A DNA stretch of 64,000 nt from Luteimonas marina. GTDB taxonomy: Bacteria > Pseudomonadota > Gammaproteobacteria > Xanthomonadales > Xanthomonadaceae. The notes under the pieces were generated by a model that had not been told where the DNA came from, ran no database searches, and worked only from the letters and a program-made list of their open reading frames with translations. The position numbers and the translations under genes are program-made. Location: NCBI RefSeq assembly GCF_007859325.1, contig NZ_VOHK01000005.1, forward strand, positions 310,001 to 374,000. The letters run 5' to 3'. How positions within the stretch are numbered: position 1 is the stretch's first letter; every line of letters starts with the position of its first letter. This document shows, piece after piece, positions 25,184-35,877 of this stretch.

Positions 25184-25259
25184 TTGTGGGAGCGGCTTCA
25201 GCCGCGACCGGAAGCTGCACGGCACGGGGAACGGTCGCGCCTGAAGGCGCTCCTACAAA
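25184..25259. repeat. Dispersed inverted repeat (GGAGCGGCTTCAGCCGCGACC type), nested
   Basis: The left unit GAGCGGCTTCAGCCGCGACC and the right unit GGTCGCGCCTGAAGGCGCTC face each other across about 30 bases, ending in CCTACAA. Same family as 11-90 and 35792-35862. Confidence 0.85.
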
Positions 25260-25548
25260 ATAGCCGCGATGCATGGAGACCCGGAGGGCGGCGGGCAGGG
25301 ATGCCCGCCGTTTTTCGCCACGGCAGGGATGCCGTGTCGAAAAATCCCCTCGAACCTACCGTTGGCAGGTTAGCTCTGTCGAGAAAGGCCCTTTTCTTTG
25401 GTTCGTTTCTTTTGGGCCAGCAAAAGAAATGAACCCGGCCGCCGCAGGCGGACGGAAGCCGTTGCCTTTCAAGCAATGAAACAGATCCAGCGCGGCACCA
25501 GTCCCGAACAAAACCGAAAACCCCGGCAAGGCGACATCACCGCAAGAC

Positions 25549-25971
25549 TCACTCCCCCGCCCAGAAATCCGGCAACCCGCTCGTCACCCACCACGTCTTC
25601 GTCTCCGCGTCATACCGCCACTGCTCGGTATAGCGCATCGTCCGCTCGGCCATGGTGTGTCGGTTGATGACGCCGATCTCGATCTCGCGCGCCGCCTCGG
25701 TCTCGCCCGGGCGGGACGCGAGGTCGCGGTAGTGCGAGACCTGGATCTGCTTGTAGCGCTCGAAGTGGGTGTCGCTCAGCAGCACCACCTTGCGCACTTC
25801 GGGATCGACCAGGTTCCACGCGCCCTCGAAGTCGCCCCAGCGGATCGCCGCCGACCAGGTGTACTGGGCGCGCTCGAGCGCCGACATCTGCTTGCCGGTG
25901 CTGGCGCAGCCGGCCAGCGCCAGCAGCATCGCCATCGCGCAGACCGCCCACCACTGTCGCCATCCCCGCAT
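25549..25971 (-). CDS. Small conserved lipoprotein, function unknown
   Basis: A 140-residue protein with a lipoprotein signal peptide (MAMLLALAGCAST, lipobox LAGC). The mature part is alpha/beta and rich in aromatics (TWSAAIRWGDFEGAWNLVDPE, given in part as IRWGDFEGAWNLVD; EQWRYDAETKTWWVTSGLPDF). The form suggests an NTF2-like fold, but I do not recognise the family. It is a single gene after the composite repeat. Confidence 0.75.
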   Translation of the reverse strand: MRGWRQWWAVCAMAMLLALAGCASTGKQMSALERAQYTWSAAIRWGDFEGAWNLVDPEVRKVVLLSDTHFERYKQIQVSHYRDLASRPGETEAAREIEIGVINRHTMAERTMRYTEQWRYDAETKTWWVTSGLPDFWAGE

Positions 25972-26036
25972 CGTCGCGCTCCCCGGTTTCGATGCGCCAT
26001 GCTAGCAGTCCGCGCCGGGCCGGCGCCGTCGTGGCG

Positions 26037-26504
26037 TCAGGCCGGTTTCAGGATCGCGGCATAGCGCGCACGCGCTTCGGTGGCGACGCCGCCGCCGGGC
26101 AGCAGCACCTGCGACAGCAGGGTGGCGCGCGCACGGCCGCGATTGCGCAAGGTGTCGATGAAGGCCTCCCAGGTCGCGCCTTCCTCCAGCCACGCCTCGG
26201 CGCGCAGGTCCGCGCGCAGCGGCGCGAGGTAGCGCACCTGGGTGTCGGCGACGTAGACCTCGGCCTGCAGCCCGGCCTGTTCGACCTGCAGCGTGGTCAG
26301 GCCCCACGCCGCCAGCGTCATCAGCGACACCAGGCTGCCGCCGAAGGCGGTGCCCTTGTCGTTGACGTTCGCGGCGAGCGGCGCCTCCAGCCGCAGGCGG
26401 CCGTCGTCGCAGCCGGCGATGCGCAGCTGCAGCGCGCGCACCGGCGGCATCGCCAGCAGGGTCGTTTCCATGGTGCGCAGGGCGGTGGCGGTGATCTCGG
26501 TCAT
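26037..26504 (-). CDS. Thioesterase, YiiD C-terminal-domain type (hotdog fold)
   Basis: A 155-residue hotdog-fold protein. The helix after NDKGTAFGGSLVSLMTLAAW is the central hotdog helix, and VRYLAPLRADLRAEAWLEEG follows; this matches the putative thioesterase domain found at the C-terminus of YiiD. It probably hydrolyses an acyl-CoA or acyl carrier thioester; the substrate is unknown. It is divergent from hemD with a 65-base gap. Confidence 0.78.
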   Translation of the reverse strand: MTEITATALRTMETTLLAMPPVRALQLRIAGCDDGRLRLEAPLAANVNDKGTAFGGSLVSLMTLAAWGLTTLQVEQAGLQAEVYVADTQVRYLAPLRADLRAEAWLEEGATWEAFIDTLRNRGRARATLLSQVLLPGGGVATEARARYAAILKPA

Positions 26505-26569
26505 GCGTCATCAGTTCAAGGAATGTGGCTTGGCTTGCGGCGTCCGGGGCGAGGCACCAAGCTGATGGC

Positions 26570-27346
26570 ATGTCGCCGGATGTCCCTGTGCCCAAGCTGC
26601 GCGGATGCTACGTGATCTCGCTGCGCCCCGTCGGCGGCCACGCGTCGCTGCGGCGCGCCGCCGCCGCGCACGGCGCGCGCGTGCTGGCGCTGTCGCCGTG
26701 GCGGATCGAGCCGCAGAACGATGCAACGACGCGCAAGGCGCTGGGCGAGGCGCTGCGCGCGGACATCGTGCTGTTCACCAGTCCGGCCGCGGTGCAGGCG
26801 GCGGCCGCGCTGCGGCTCCTGCGCGTGCGCCGCGGGCAGGCGTGGCTGGCGGTGGGCGCGGGCACGGCCGCGGCGCTGCGCAGGGCCGGCGTCGCCGGCG
26901 TGGTCGCGCCGTCGCGGATGGACAGCGAGGGCCTGCTGTCGCTGCCGGCGCTGGCGGGCGTGCGCGGTCGCAGCGTCGGCCTGGTCACCGCGCCCGGCGG
27001 CCGCAACGTGATCGCGCCGACGCTGGCGCGGCGCGGCGCGCGCATCGTCCGCGCCGAGGTCTATGCGCGCGTGCCGGTCGCGCCCTCGCCGCGGGCGCTG
27101 GCGCGGCTGCGCGCGCTGGACGCGCCACTGCTGCTGGCCCTGAGCAGCGGCGAGGCGCTGCATCACGTGCTCGACGCGCTGCCGTCCGGGCTCGCTGCGA
27201 AGCTGCGGCATGCGCGGGTGCTCGCGGCCAGCGAACGCCTCGCCGCGCTGGCGCGCGAGCAGGGTTTCGGCAACGTCCGCGTCGCCGCCGATGCGCGCCC
27301 GCGCTCGCTGCTCGCCGCGGCCGGACCGCGCCCCGCGCGACGTTGA
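26570..27346 (+). CDS. hemD: Uroporphyrinogen-III synthase
   Basis: A 258-residue HemD-like protein: two alternating alpha/beta domains with DIVLFTSPAAVQAAAALRLL, WLAVGAGTAAALRRAGV, SEGLLSLPALAG and a second-domain ALSSGEALHHVLDAL. HemD family members are weakly conserved; the order hemD-hemX-hemY supports the call. It closes and inverts ring D of hydroxymethylbilane. The product feeds both heme and, through the CobA-type enzyme at 11474, siroheme. The ATG at 26570 is preferred to one at 26525. Confidence 0.85.
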   Translation: MSPDVPVPKLRGCYVISLRPVGGHASLRRAAAAHGARVLALSPWRIEPQNDATTRKALGEALRADIVLFTSPAAVQAAAALRLLRVRRGQAWLAVGAGTAAALRRAGVAGVVAPSRMDSEGLLSLPALAGVRGRSVGLVTAPGGRNVIAPTLARRGARIVRAEVYARVPVAPSPRALARLRALDAPLLLALSSGEALHHVLDALPSGLAAKLRHARVLAASERLAALAREQGFGNVRVAADARPRSLLAAAGPRPARR

Positions 27347-27391
27347 GCGTCAATCGGATAGCATGCGCAGCCCCCGAAACCCACCGCGTCG

Positions 27392-28366
27392 ATGAGCGAC
27401 ACCACCGACACTCCCGTCCCGTCCCGCAGACGCGGCGGCTCCGCGCTGGCGTGGCTGCTCGCCCTCGCCCTGCTGGTGCTCGCCGGCGGCTACGGTTGGC
27501 ATCGCTGGCAGGGCGAACGCGCCGCGCAGGCGCAGGCCGCGGGCGCGGACCGGCAGCGCCTCCAGGCGCTGGAGGAACGCCTCGACGCGCTGCGCGCCGA
27601 CCAGCGCGCGCAGGTCGCGCGGCTGCAGCAGGCCGAGGCCACCAACCGCCTGCTGCGCGACGAGGTGATCGGGTTCGGCCAGCGCGCGGCGCTGGTCGAG
27701 GAGACCCTGCAGTCGCTGGCCGACCCCGAGCGCAGCGGCGCGCAGGCGCTGCGGCTCGACGAGGTGGAACTGCTGCTGGCGCAGGGCCAGCAGCGCCTGC
27801 TGCTGGCCGGCGACCTCGACGGCGCGCGCCGCGCCTACGCCCTGGCCGCGCAGCTGCTCGACGGCGTCGCCGATCCCGCCTGGCTCAACCTGCGCCAGGC
27901 GCTGGTGCAGGAACGCAGCGCGCTCGACGCGCTCGGCGACGATCCCAAGGTCGTCGCCGCCGGCCAGCTGGAAGCCTTCGCCGCCGGCCTGCCGGCGCTG
28001 CCGCAGCAGGCGCCGGCGACGTCCGATGCGCAGGCCTGGTGGGAGCGCGCGTTCTCGAAGGTGGTCGAGGTGCAGCCCAGCGCCGGCGCGGTCGCGGTGG
28101 AACCGGCCGACCGCGCCGCCGGGCTCGCCGCGCTGCGGCTGGAGCTGACCCTGGCGCAGGCCGCGATCGAGCGCCGCGACGAGGCCGGCTACCGCGCCGC
28201 GCTCGCGCGCGCCGACGGCTGGATCCTGCGGCTGTGGCCGGACTCGGCTGAACGCAGGCGGCAGCGCGCGGCGCTGCAAGCGCTGCGCGAACGCGCACTG
28301 ACCGTGGAACTGCCCGCGCTCGGCAGCACGCTGGCCCAGCTGCGGCAGCAGCGCAGCGCCCGCTGA
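27392..28366 (+). CDS. hemX: HemX-like membrane protein of heme biosynthesis
   Basis: A 324-residue protein with one N-terminal membrane helix (ALAWLLALALLVLAGGYGW), then a long coiled-coil (RLQALEERLDALRADQRAQ) and a periplasmic helical domain with LDEVELLLAQGQQRLLLAGD. This is the HemX layout; older annotations call it uroporphyrin-III methyltransferase, but it lacks the methyltransferase motifs. It lies between hemD and hemY. Confidence 0.88.
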   Translation: MSDTTDTPVPSRRRGGSALAWLLALALLVLAGGYGWHRWQGERAAQAQAAGADRQRLQALEERLDALRADQRAQVARLQQAEATNRLLRDEVIGFGQRAALVEETLQSLADPERSGAQALRLDEVELLLAQGQQRLLLAGDLDGARRAYALAAQLLDGVADPAWLNLRQALVQERSALDALGDDPKVVAAGQLEAFAAGLPALPQQAPATSDAQAWWERAFSKVVEVQPSAGAVAVEPADRAAGLAALRLELTLAQAAIERRDEAGYRAALARADGWILRLWPDSAERRRQRAALQALRERALTVELPALGSTLAQLRQQRSAR

Positions 28367-28459
28367 GCGGGCGTTCAGCATGTCGACGCCGCGACGACAG
28401 CGTTCGCGCGAGGCTGGCGCAGCATCTCCGCCGTGTCCATGCGTGTGTAGGAGCCCGCG

Positions 28460-29713
28460 ATGAACCTGTTCCGCAACCTGCTGCTCTGGATCGTGCTGGC
28501 GCTGGCCGGCGCCCTGCTCGCGCAACTGCTGCTGGCGCAGGATCCGGGCTACGTGCTGGTGCGCTGGCGCGGCTACGACTACACCACCACGGTGATCAAG
28601 GGCGCGGCGCTGCTGTTCGCGGTCGCCTTCGTGCTGTGGCTGCTGTGGACCCTGCTGACCCTGCCGCTCCGCGCCTGGGGCCGGCACCGCGACACCCGCG
28701 CGCGGGCGCGCGTCGGCGAGGGCTTCGACACCCTGCACCAGGGCCACTACGCACGCGCCGAGAAGCTGCTGGCGCAGGCCGCCGGGGACGAACGCGTGGA
28801 AGCCGCCGCGCGCATCGGCGCCAGCGAGGCCGCGATCGCACGCGGCGACACAGACGCCGCGCGCGCGCACCTCGACGGTTTCGGCGAACGCCATCCGGCC
28901 TCGCGTGCGATCGCCGCGGCCGAACTGGCGCTGCACGAACAGCGTCCCACCGACGCGCTGGTCGCGCTCGATGCCCCCGCCGCGCAGCCGCTGCCGCCGC
29001 GCGGCCTCGCCCTGCGCGCCGAGGCGCTGGCCACCAGCGGCCAGTCGGCGCAGGCCTACGGACTGCTCGGCGCCCTGCGCCAGCAGCAGGCCTGGCCGGA
29101 GGCGACGCTGGCCGAGCGCGAACTGCGCTGGGCGGAAAGCGCCCTGCGCGAGGCGCCGGATGCGAACGCGCTGGCCGAGCGCTGGGACGTGCTGCCGAAG
29201 ACGCTGAAGGCCGAACCCGCCGTGGTCGGCGCCTATGCCGGGCGCGCGACCGCGTTCGGCTGGGACGAAGCCGCGCTCAGGAGCATCGAGCAGGCGCTCG
29301 ACGCACGCTGGGACGAAGCGCTCGCCACGCGCTACGGTCTGCTGCCGGTCGGTCGCATCGAGCAGCGTCGCGACAACGCCCTGCGCTGGCTGAAGGCGCA
29401 CCCGGCCAGCCCGGCGCTGCTGCTGACGCTGGCGCGACTCTCGCTCGCCGGCGGCGACTGGCCGCGCGCCGAAGGCGAACTGCACCGCGCGCTCGCCCAG
29501 GGCGGCGGCGCCGAAGCCTGGGAAACGCTGGGCGACGGCTACGCCAGCGCTGGCGACGACGCGCGTGCGCGCCAGTGCTACGCCAACGCGCTCGCCGCCG
29601 CGCGCGGGGAGGCGGTGACGCCGCTGGCGGGGCGCGATCTGCACCAGCAGATCGCGGACGAGGCGGTGTTCGAGGAGCGTGACGTGCATGGGGTGCCGCG
29701 GCTGCGGGACTGA
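28460..29713 (+). CDS. hemY: HemY-like membrane protein with TPR-like repeats
   Basis: A 417-residue protein with two N-terminal membrane helices (LLLWIVLALAGALLAQLLLA and GAALLFAVAFVLWLLWTLL), the motif GYVLVRWRGYDYTTTV between them, and then helical TPR-like repeats (HYARAEKLLAQAAG, AEGELHRALAQGG). This is the proteobacterial HemY family, linked to late heme synthesis. It is not the protoporphyrinogen oxidase also named HemY in Gram-positives. A GGAG-like site precedes the ATG. Confidence 0.88.
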   Translation: MNLFRNLLLWIVLALAGALLAQLLLAQDPGYVLVRWRGYDYTTTVIKGAALLFAVAFVLWLLWTLLTLPLRAWGRHRDTRARARVGEGFDTLHQGHYARAEKLLAQAAGDERVEAAARIGASEAAIARGDTDAARAHLDGFGERHPASRAIAAAELALHEQRPTDALVALDAPAAQPLPPRGLALRAEALATSGQSAQAYGLLGALRQQQAWPEATLAERELRWAESALREAPDANALAERWDVLPKTLKAEPAVVGAYAGRATAFGWDEAALRSIEQALDARWDEALATRYGLLPVGRIEQRRDNALRWLKAHPASPALLLTLARLSLAGGDWPRAEGELHRALAQGGGAEAWETLGDGYASAGDDARARQCYANALAAARGEAVTPLAGRDLHQQIADEAVFEERDVHGVPRLRD

Positions 29714-29824
29714 CGTCCGGCGGGGCTGCTTCTCCCGGCCTTGCTGCCCTGACGTTGTCAGGTGCCTGCGCGACGGGCCGAGACGCAGACCTGCAGTCGC
29801 ATGCCCGCATGGCATAGTCCCCGG

Positions 29825-31078
29825 ATGCCCGACGCCACCGACCTGCCGCTGCTGTCCCTCACCACCGCGCTCGGCGTCGGCCTGCTGATCGGCCTGCTCT
29901 ACGAGCGCCGCAAGCAGGACGATCCCGCGATCGCCGCCGGCCTGCGCACGCACACGCTGGCCGCGCTCGCCGGCGCGATCGCGTTGTGGATCGGGTTGCC
30001 GGCCTTCCTCGTCGTGCTGCTGCTCACCGGCACCTTCGCCGCGCTGAGCTATCTGCGCACCAGCCAGGCCGACACCGGCATCACCGCCGAAGTCGCGCTG
30101 CTGTGCAGCGCCCTGCTCGGCGGGCTGGCGATGCGCGAGCCCGGTGCCGCCGGCATGCTCGCGGTGCTGGTCGCGATCCTGATCCAGGCCAAGGCACGCC
30201 TGCACCACTTCAGCCGCGAGGTGATCAGCAACCGCGAGGTCGCCGACGGCCTGGTCCTGCTCGCGTTCGCGCTGATCGTGCTGCCGCTGCTGCCGGACGA
30301 GCCCGTCGATCCCTGGGGCGCGCTCAACCTCGCCACGGTGTGGAAGCTGGTGGTGCTGGTGATGGCGGTCGGCGCGCTCGGCCACGTCGCGCTGCGCCTG
30401 ATCGGCAGCCGCTGGGGGCTGGCGGTGTCGGGCTTCTTCGCCGGCTACGTGTCGTCCACCGCGGCCACCGCCGGCTTCGGCCAGCGCGCGAAGGAACAGC
30501 CGGCACTGCTGTCGTCCGCGGTCGGCGCGACCATGCTCGCCAACCTCGCCTCGCTCAGCCTGTTCGTGCCGATCCTGCTGGCGGTGGCGCCGGCGCTGCT
30601 GTCCGAAGTCGGCTTCGAACTGGCCGCGGCCGGCGCCGTGCTGCTGGCCGGCGCCGGCTTCGGCTTCCATCGCGGCGAGCAGGCGGGCGCGCCGCCGCCG
30701 ACCGCGGACACGCGCATGTTCCGCATCGGCCAGGCGATCGGCTTCGCCGCGCTGATCGCCGGCGTGCTGGTAGTCTCGCACCTGGCCGCGCGCTGGCTGG
30801 GGCCGAACGCGGCGCTGGCCACCGCCTTCCTGACCGCGCTCGCGGAACTGCAGGCCGCGGCCGCGACCGTGGCCACGCTGTTCCGCGACGGCACCATCGA
30901 CGCGCGCCACGCGCAGTGGGCGGTGGTCGGCCTGCTCGCCGCCAGCTCCGCGGCGAAGTCGGTGGTCGCGTTCGTCAGCGGCGGCCGCGCGTTCGGCCTG
31001 CGCGTCGCGATCGGCCTGGCCGCGATGACCGTGGCCGCGGCGGCCGTTGCGCTGCTGGGTTCCCCGTCCGGAGGCTAG
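29825..31078 (+). CDS. MgtC/SapB-DUF4010 family inner-membrane protein
   Basis: A 417-residue polytopic protein with roughly 12 hydrophobic segments. The start LTTALGVGLLIGLLYERRKQ resembles the MgtC/SapB N-terminal domain, and the remainder (SGFFAGYVSSTAATAGFGQRA, in part) matches DUF4010. These proteins are predicted membrane transporters or regulators of unknown substrate. The VOC gene begins four bases after its stop. Confidence 0.82.
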   Translation: MPDATDLPLLSLTTALGVGLLIGLLYERRKQDDPAIAAGLRTHTLAALAGAIALWIGLPAFLVVLLLTGTFAALSYLRTSQADTGITAEVALLCSALLGGLAMREPGAAGMLAVLVAILIQAKARLHHFSREVISNREVADGLVLLAFALIVLPLLPDEPVDPWGALNLATVWKLVVLVMAVGALGHVALRLIGSRWGLAVSGFFAGYVSSTAATAGFGQRAKEQPALLSSAVGATMLANLASLSLFVPILLAVAPALLSEVGFELAAAGAVLLAGAGFGFHRGEQAGAPPPTADTRMFRIGQAIGFAALIAGVLVVSHLAARWLGPNAALATAFLTALAELQAAAATVATLFRDGTIDARHAQWAVVGLLAASSAAKSVVAFVSGGRAFGLRVAIGLAAMTVAAAAVALLGSPSGG

Positions 31079-31082
31079 GGCC

Positions 31083-31439
31083 ATGTTCAAGAACCTCATC
31101 CCGAAGATCTTCTACGACCACCTGCAGGACGGGCTCGAGTTCTTCGTCGACGCGCTGGGATTCGAGGTGCAGTACCGGGACGCGAACCTGGCCGTGGTCG
31201 CGCGCGACGGCGCCAAGGCCTACCTCGTCGAGAGCCCGGAGTACGCCGCGAAGGATCGCCCGGAGCTCACCGTCGACACCGACGATGTCGATGCGGTCTT
31301 CCGCGAACTGTCCGCGCGTGCGCCGCAGTTGCTGCATCCGAACTCGAACGTGGTCTCGGCCAAACCCTGGGGGGCGCGCGAGTTCGCGATGCTGGACAAG
31401 ACCACGGTGTGCGTGAATTTCCGCGAGTGGCCGCGGTGA
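31083..31439 (+). CDS. VOC-superfamily (glyoxalase/bleomycin-resistance-like) protein
   Basis: A 118-residue single-domain VOC protein, MFKNLIPKIFYDHLQDGLEF in its first beta-alpha unit and WGAREFAMLDKTTVCVNF near the end. It has the fold of glyoxalase and bleomycin-binding proteins, but neither the metal site nor the substrate can be assigned. It follows the DUF4010 gene by four bases and may be co-transcribed. Confidence 0.78.
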   Translation: MFKNLIPKIFYDHLQDGLEFFVDALGFEVQYRDANLAVVARDGAKAYLVESPEYAAKDRPELTVDTDDVDAVFRELSARAPQLLHPNSNVVSAKPWGAREFAMLDKTTVCVNFREWPR

Positions 31440-31473
31440 CGGATCGATCCGGACGATCGCTGGCTTCATACAT

Positions 31474-31561
31474 CGTCATCCCCGCGAAGGCGGGGATCCA
31501 GTGTCGTGTCTCCTGACTGACGAGGCAAAGACACTGGGTCGCCGCCTTCGCGAGGACGACG
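31474..31561. repeat. Dispersed inverted repeat (CGTCATCCCCGCGAAGG type)
   Basis: Same family as 8575-8658. The right arm has diverged (GCCTTCGCGAGGACGACG). It lies between the convergent VOC and ABC-F genes, where it could act as a two-way transcript end. Confidence 0.88.
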
Positions 31562-31574
31562 GAATGCCTGGAAA

Positions 31575-33440
<1,866 letters not shown>

Positions 33441-33547
33441 GCGGCCAATTCTACCGGGCGGCCCCAGGCATGGAGGCCATCGGCGCCGGGGCCACGGCTG
33501 CAGTCGACCACGCGCGACCGCGCGGCCGGGAGGCTGCTGCGACCAGC

Positions 33548-34825
33548 TCAGCGCTCCAGGATCGCCACCACGCCCATGCCGCCGGCGGTGCAGATCGAGA
33601 TCAGCGCGCGGCCGCCGCCGCGTTCCTTCAATTGCTTTGCGGTGGTGGCGACGATGCGCGCGCCGGTGGCGGCGAAGGGATGGCCGGCGGCCAACGAGGA
33701 GCCGACCGGATTGATCTTCTCCGGGTCGATGCGGCCCAGCGGCGCGTCGAGGTGCAGGCGGTTGCGGCAGTAGTCCTCGCTCTCCCAGGCGCGCAGCGTG
33801 CACAGCACCTGGGCGGCGAAGGCTTCGTGGATCTCGTAGAGGTCGAAGTCCTGCAGGGTGAGGCCGTTGCGCGCGAGCATCTCGGCCACGGCCACGGTCG
33901 GCGCCATCAGCAGGCCTTCGCCGTGGACGAAGTCGACCGCGGCCACGTGCACGTCGCGGACGTGGCACAGCACCTCGTGCCCATGCGCGGCGGCCCAGTC
34001 GTCGCTCGCCAGCAGGCAGGCGGCGGCGCCGTCGGTGAGCGGCGTGGAGTTGGCGGCGGTCAGGGTGCCCTTGCCGGAAGTCTTGTCGAACGCCGGCTTG
34101 AGCGTGGCGAGTTTTTCCAGCGAGGTGTCCGGGCGCAATATGTTGTCGCGCGACACGCCGCGGAAGCTGACCACGAGGTCGTCGAAGAAGCCGCGCTCGT
34201 AGGCGGCGGCGAGCTTGTGGTGCGAGGCGACGGCGAGTTCGTCCTGCGAGTCGCGCGAGATGTTCCACTCCTTGGCCATGTCCTCGCAGTGCTCGCCCAT
34301 CGACTTGCCGGTGCGCGGCTCGGCGACGCCGGGGAAGTCGGGCTTCAGCTCGCGCAGGCGGAAGCCCTTGAACGCCGCGATCTTGTCCTTGGTGGTCTTG
34401 GCCGCATTCGCGGCCAGCAGGCGCCGGCGCAGCGACTTGCCGTAGACGATCGGCACGTCGGAGGTGGTGTCGGAGCCGCCACCGATGCCGGCCTCGATCT
34501 GGCCGGTGGCGATCTTGGTCGCGATCAGGTTGACGCTGTCGAGCGAGGTGCCGCAGGCGCGCTGCAGGGTGATGCCGGGCGTCAGCGGCGACAGCCCCGA
34601 GGACAGCGCGGCCTCGCGGCCGAGGTTCCAGTCGGAGGAGTGCTTGATCACCGCGCCCATCGCGACCTCGCCCAGCTGCTGCCCGTGCAGGCCGAATTTC
34701 TCGACCAGCGCGCCCAGCGTGCGCACCGACATGCCGAGGTTGCCGACGTCCGAATAGGCGGTGTTCTGGCGGCAGAACGGAATGCGGACGCCACCCAGCA
34801 CGGCGACGGGACGACCTTGCAGCAT
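33548..34825 (-). CDS. Acetyl-CoA C-acyltransferase, FadI-like thiolase
   Basis: A 425-residue thiolase. The acyl-accepting Cys is in LQRACGTSLDSVNLIATKI, the His in IHEAFAAQ and GHPFAATGAR, and the second Cys in SICTAGGMGVVAILE. The sequence is nearer to FadI of E. coli than to biosynthetic acetoacetyl-CoA thiolases. It would cleave 3-ketoacyl-CoA in beta-oxidation. The usual partner fadJ is not adjacent. Confidence 0.85.
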   Translation of the reverse strand: MLQGRPVAVLGGVRIPFCRQNTAYSDVGNLGMSVRTLGALVEKFGLHGQQLGEVAMGAVIKHSSDWNLGREAALSSGLSPLTPGITLQRACGTSLDSVNLIATKIATGQIEAGIGGGSDTTSDVPIVYGKSLRRRLLAANAAKTTKDKIAAFKGFRLRELKPDFPGVAEPRTGKSMGEHCEDMAKEWNISRDSQDELAVASHHKLAAAYERGFFDDLVVSFRGVSRDNILRPDTSLEKLATLKPAFDKTSGKGTLTAANSTPLTDGAAACLLASDDWAAAHGHEVLCHVRDVHVAAVDFVHGEGLLMAPTVAVAEMLARNGLTLQDFDLYEIHEAFAAQVLCTLRAWESEDYCRNRLHLDAPLGRIDPEKINPVGSSLAAGHPFAATGARIVATTAKQLKERGGGRALISICTAGGMGVVAILER

Positions 34826-34904
34826 CGCGGGACCTCTCCGGGACAGGGCCCGTCACGCGCGACGGGCATAATCGGAAGTCTAACGTACCGTTGCGAATGG
34901 CCCG

Positions 34905-35795
34905 ATGAACACCGATCACACCCCGGCCCTCGACCCGCGCCGCGACGTGGCCGGCCTGCTGGCGCTGGAGCTGGCGCCGGGCAGCGCCATCGCCCGCGAC
35001 GCGCTGACGCAGGCCGACGCCGCGCGGCTGGCGACATTGCTGGGCCGCGATCTCGGCGCGCTGGCGCCGCAGGCGCGCGAGCTCGACCTGTGCCTGGCCG
35101 CGGCGCATTTCGACCCGGCCGAGGCGCTGCGCCCGGGCTGGCCGCTGCATCGCCGGTTGGCGGAGCTGCAGGCGCGCGCACCGGGGAAGGACGCCGGCGC
35201 GCGCATCATCGCCTTCGGCATGGATGCGGCCGGCGCGGTGCCGCAGCCCTTCGCCGCCGATCCCGCGCTGCGCGGCGGCAGCCTGCGCGTGCTGCCGTTC
35301 CTGCTGCGCGGCGACGCCGACGTGGCGGGCGCGGTCGGCGAGGCCTTCGAGGCGCGGCTGCTCGACGCCGGCATGGTCCAGGCCGACACCGCGCTGCTGG
35401 CGCAGGACGCCTTCGGCACGCGGATCGAACACGCGCGCTACCTGACCGTGCACGACCTCGCGGCGATGGTCGCGCTGCAGTACGAACACCTCGGCCTGGC
35501 GCCGCTGTGGCCGCTGATCGAGACCGCCCTGCTCTCGCCCGCTGGCGAGGCGGTGCTGGACGCGCCGCCGGAGCCGCTGGCGCGCTACGCCGGCGGCGAA
35601 GCGCGGATCGCGCTGTTCGCGCCGGCGGCGTGGCGCGCGCGCTATGCGCCGGACGGCGACGACGAGGCGCGCCTGCGGCAGCAGTTCGCGCACTTCGAGA
35701 TGCGGCAGAAGCAGTTCGCCGCGGTGCTGGGCGCGCACGGCATCGACGTGACCTTCGTCGATGCCGGCGGGGACACCGCGGCCACGGAGCTGTAG
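34905..35795 (+). CDS. Unknown conserved protein
   Basis: A 296-residue soluble, Ala/Leu-rich protein with no motif I recognise. It begins MNTDHTPALDPRRDVAGLLA and has a conserved-looking middle part (LLAQDAFGTRIEHARYLTVHD in part: FGTRIEHARYLTVHD). It is divergent from the thiolase gene with an 80-base gap. Its stop codon TAG is the first part of a dispersed repeat at 35792-35862, so the repeat may have set the present C-terminus. Codon usage agrees with a real gene. Confidence 0.7.
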   Translation: MNTDHTPALDPRRDVAGLLALELAPGSAIARDALTQADAARLATLLGRDLGALAPQARELDLCLAAAHFDPAEALRPGWPLHRRLAELQARAPGKDAGARIIAFGMDAAGAVPQPFAADPALRGGSLRVLPFLLRGDADVAGAVGEAFEARLLDAGMVQADTALLAQDAFGTRIEHARYLTVHDLAAMVALQYEHLGLAPLWPLIETALLSPAGEAVLDAPPEPLARYAGGEARIALFAPAAWRARYAPDGDDEARLRQQFAHFEMRQKQFAAVLGAHGIDVTFVDAGGDTAATEL

Positions 35796-35862
35796 GGGCG
35801 CCTTCAGGCGCGACCGGCGCGCAGGGACACCGCGGGGTCGCGCCTGAAGGCGCTCCTACAAG
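35792..35862. repeat. Dispersed inverted repeat (GTAGGGGCGCCTTCAGGCGCGACC type)
   Basis: The left unit GTAGGGGCGCCTTCAGGCG and the right unit CGCCTGAAGGCGCTCCTAC are inverted copies around a short spacer. Same family as 11-90. It overlaps the stop codon of the gene ending at 35795 and ends 15 bases before the sodC stop codon. Confidence 0.88.
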
Positions 35863-35877
35863 GGCAGGCAGGCGCTG

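Larger units (their letters stand above)
24849..25460. repeat. Composite palindromic repeat element of about 600 bp with nested repeats
   Basis: The left arm (24849 to about 25024) and right arm (about 25288 to 25460) are near-inverted copies. Outer parts share CTTCCGTCCGCCTGCGGCGG, GGGTTCATTTCTTTT and AAAGAAACGAACCAAAGAAAA; inner parts share GGGGATTTT, CGACACGGC, CCCTGCCGTGGCG. Nested in the middle are a TGTCATT-type repeat (25078-25172) and a GGAGCGGCTTCAGCCGC-type repeat (25184-25259). I see no gene in 24684-25548; the short open frames there are not convincing. Confidence 0.85.

Noticed and set aside
24760..25548. Several short open frames in the composite repeat region
   Set aside because: They are translations of inverted repeats, have no ribosome sites and no conserved-looking sequence.
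27350..31099. Minus-strand frame of over 1200 codons opposite hemD-hemX-hemY and the DUF4010 gene
   Set aside because: It spans four clear genes on the other strand and reads as Gln/Arg/Ala-rich low-complexity sequence.
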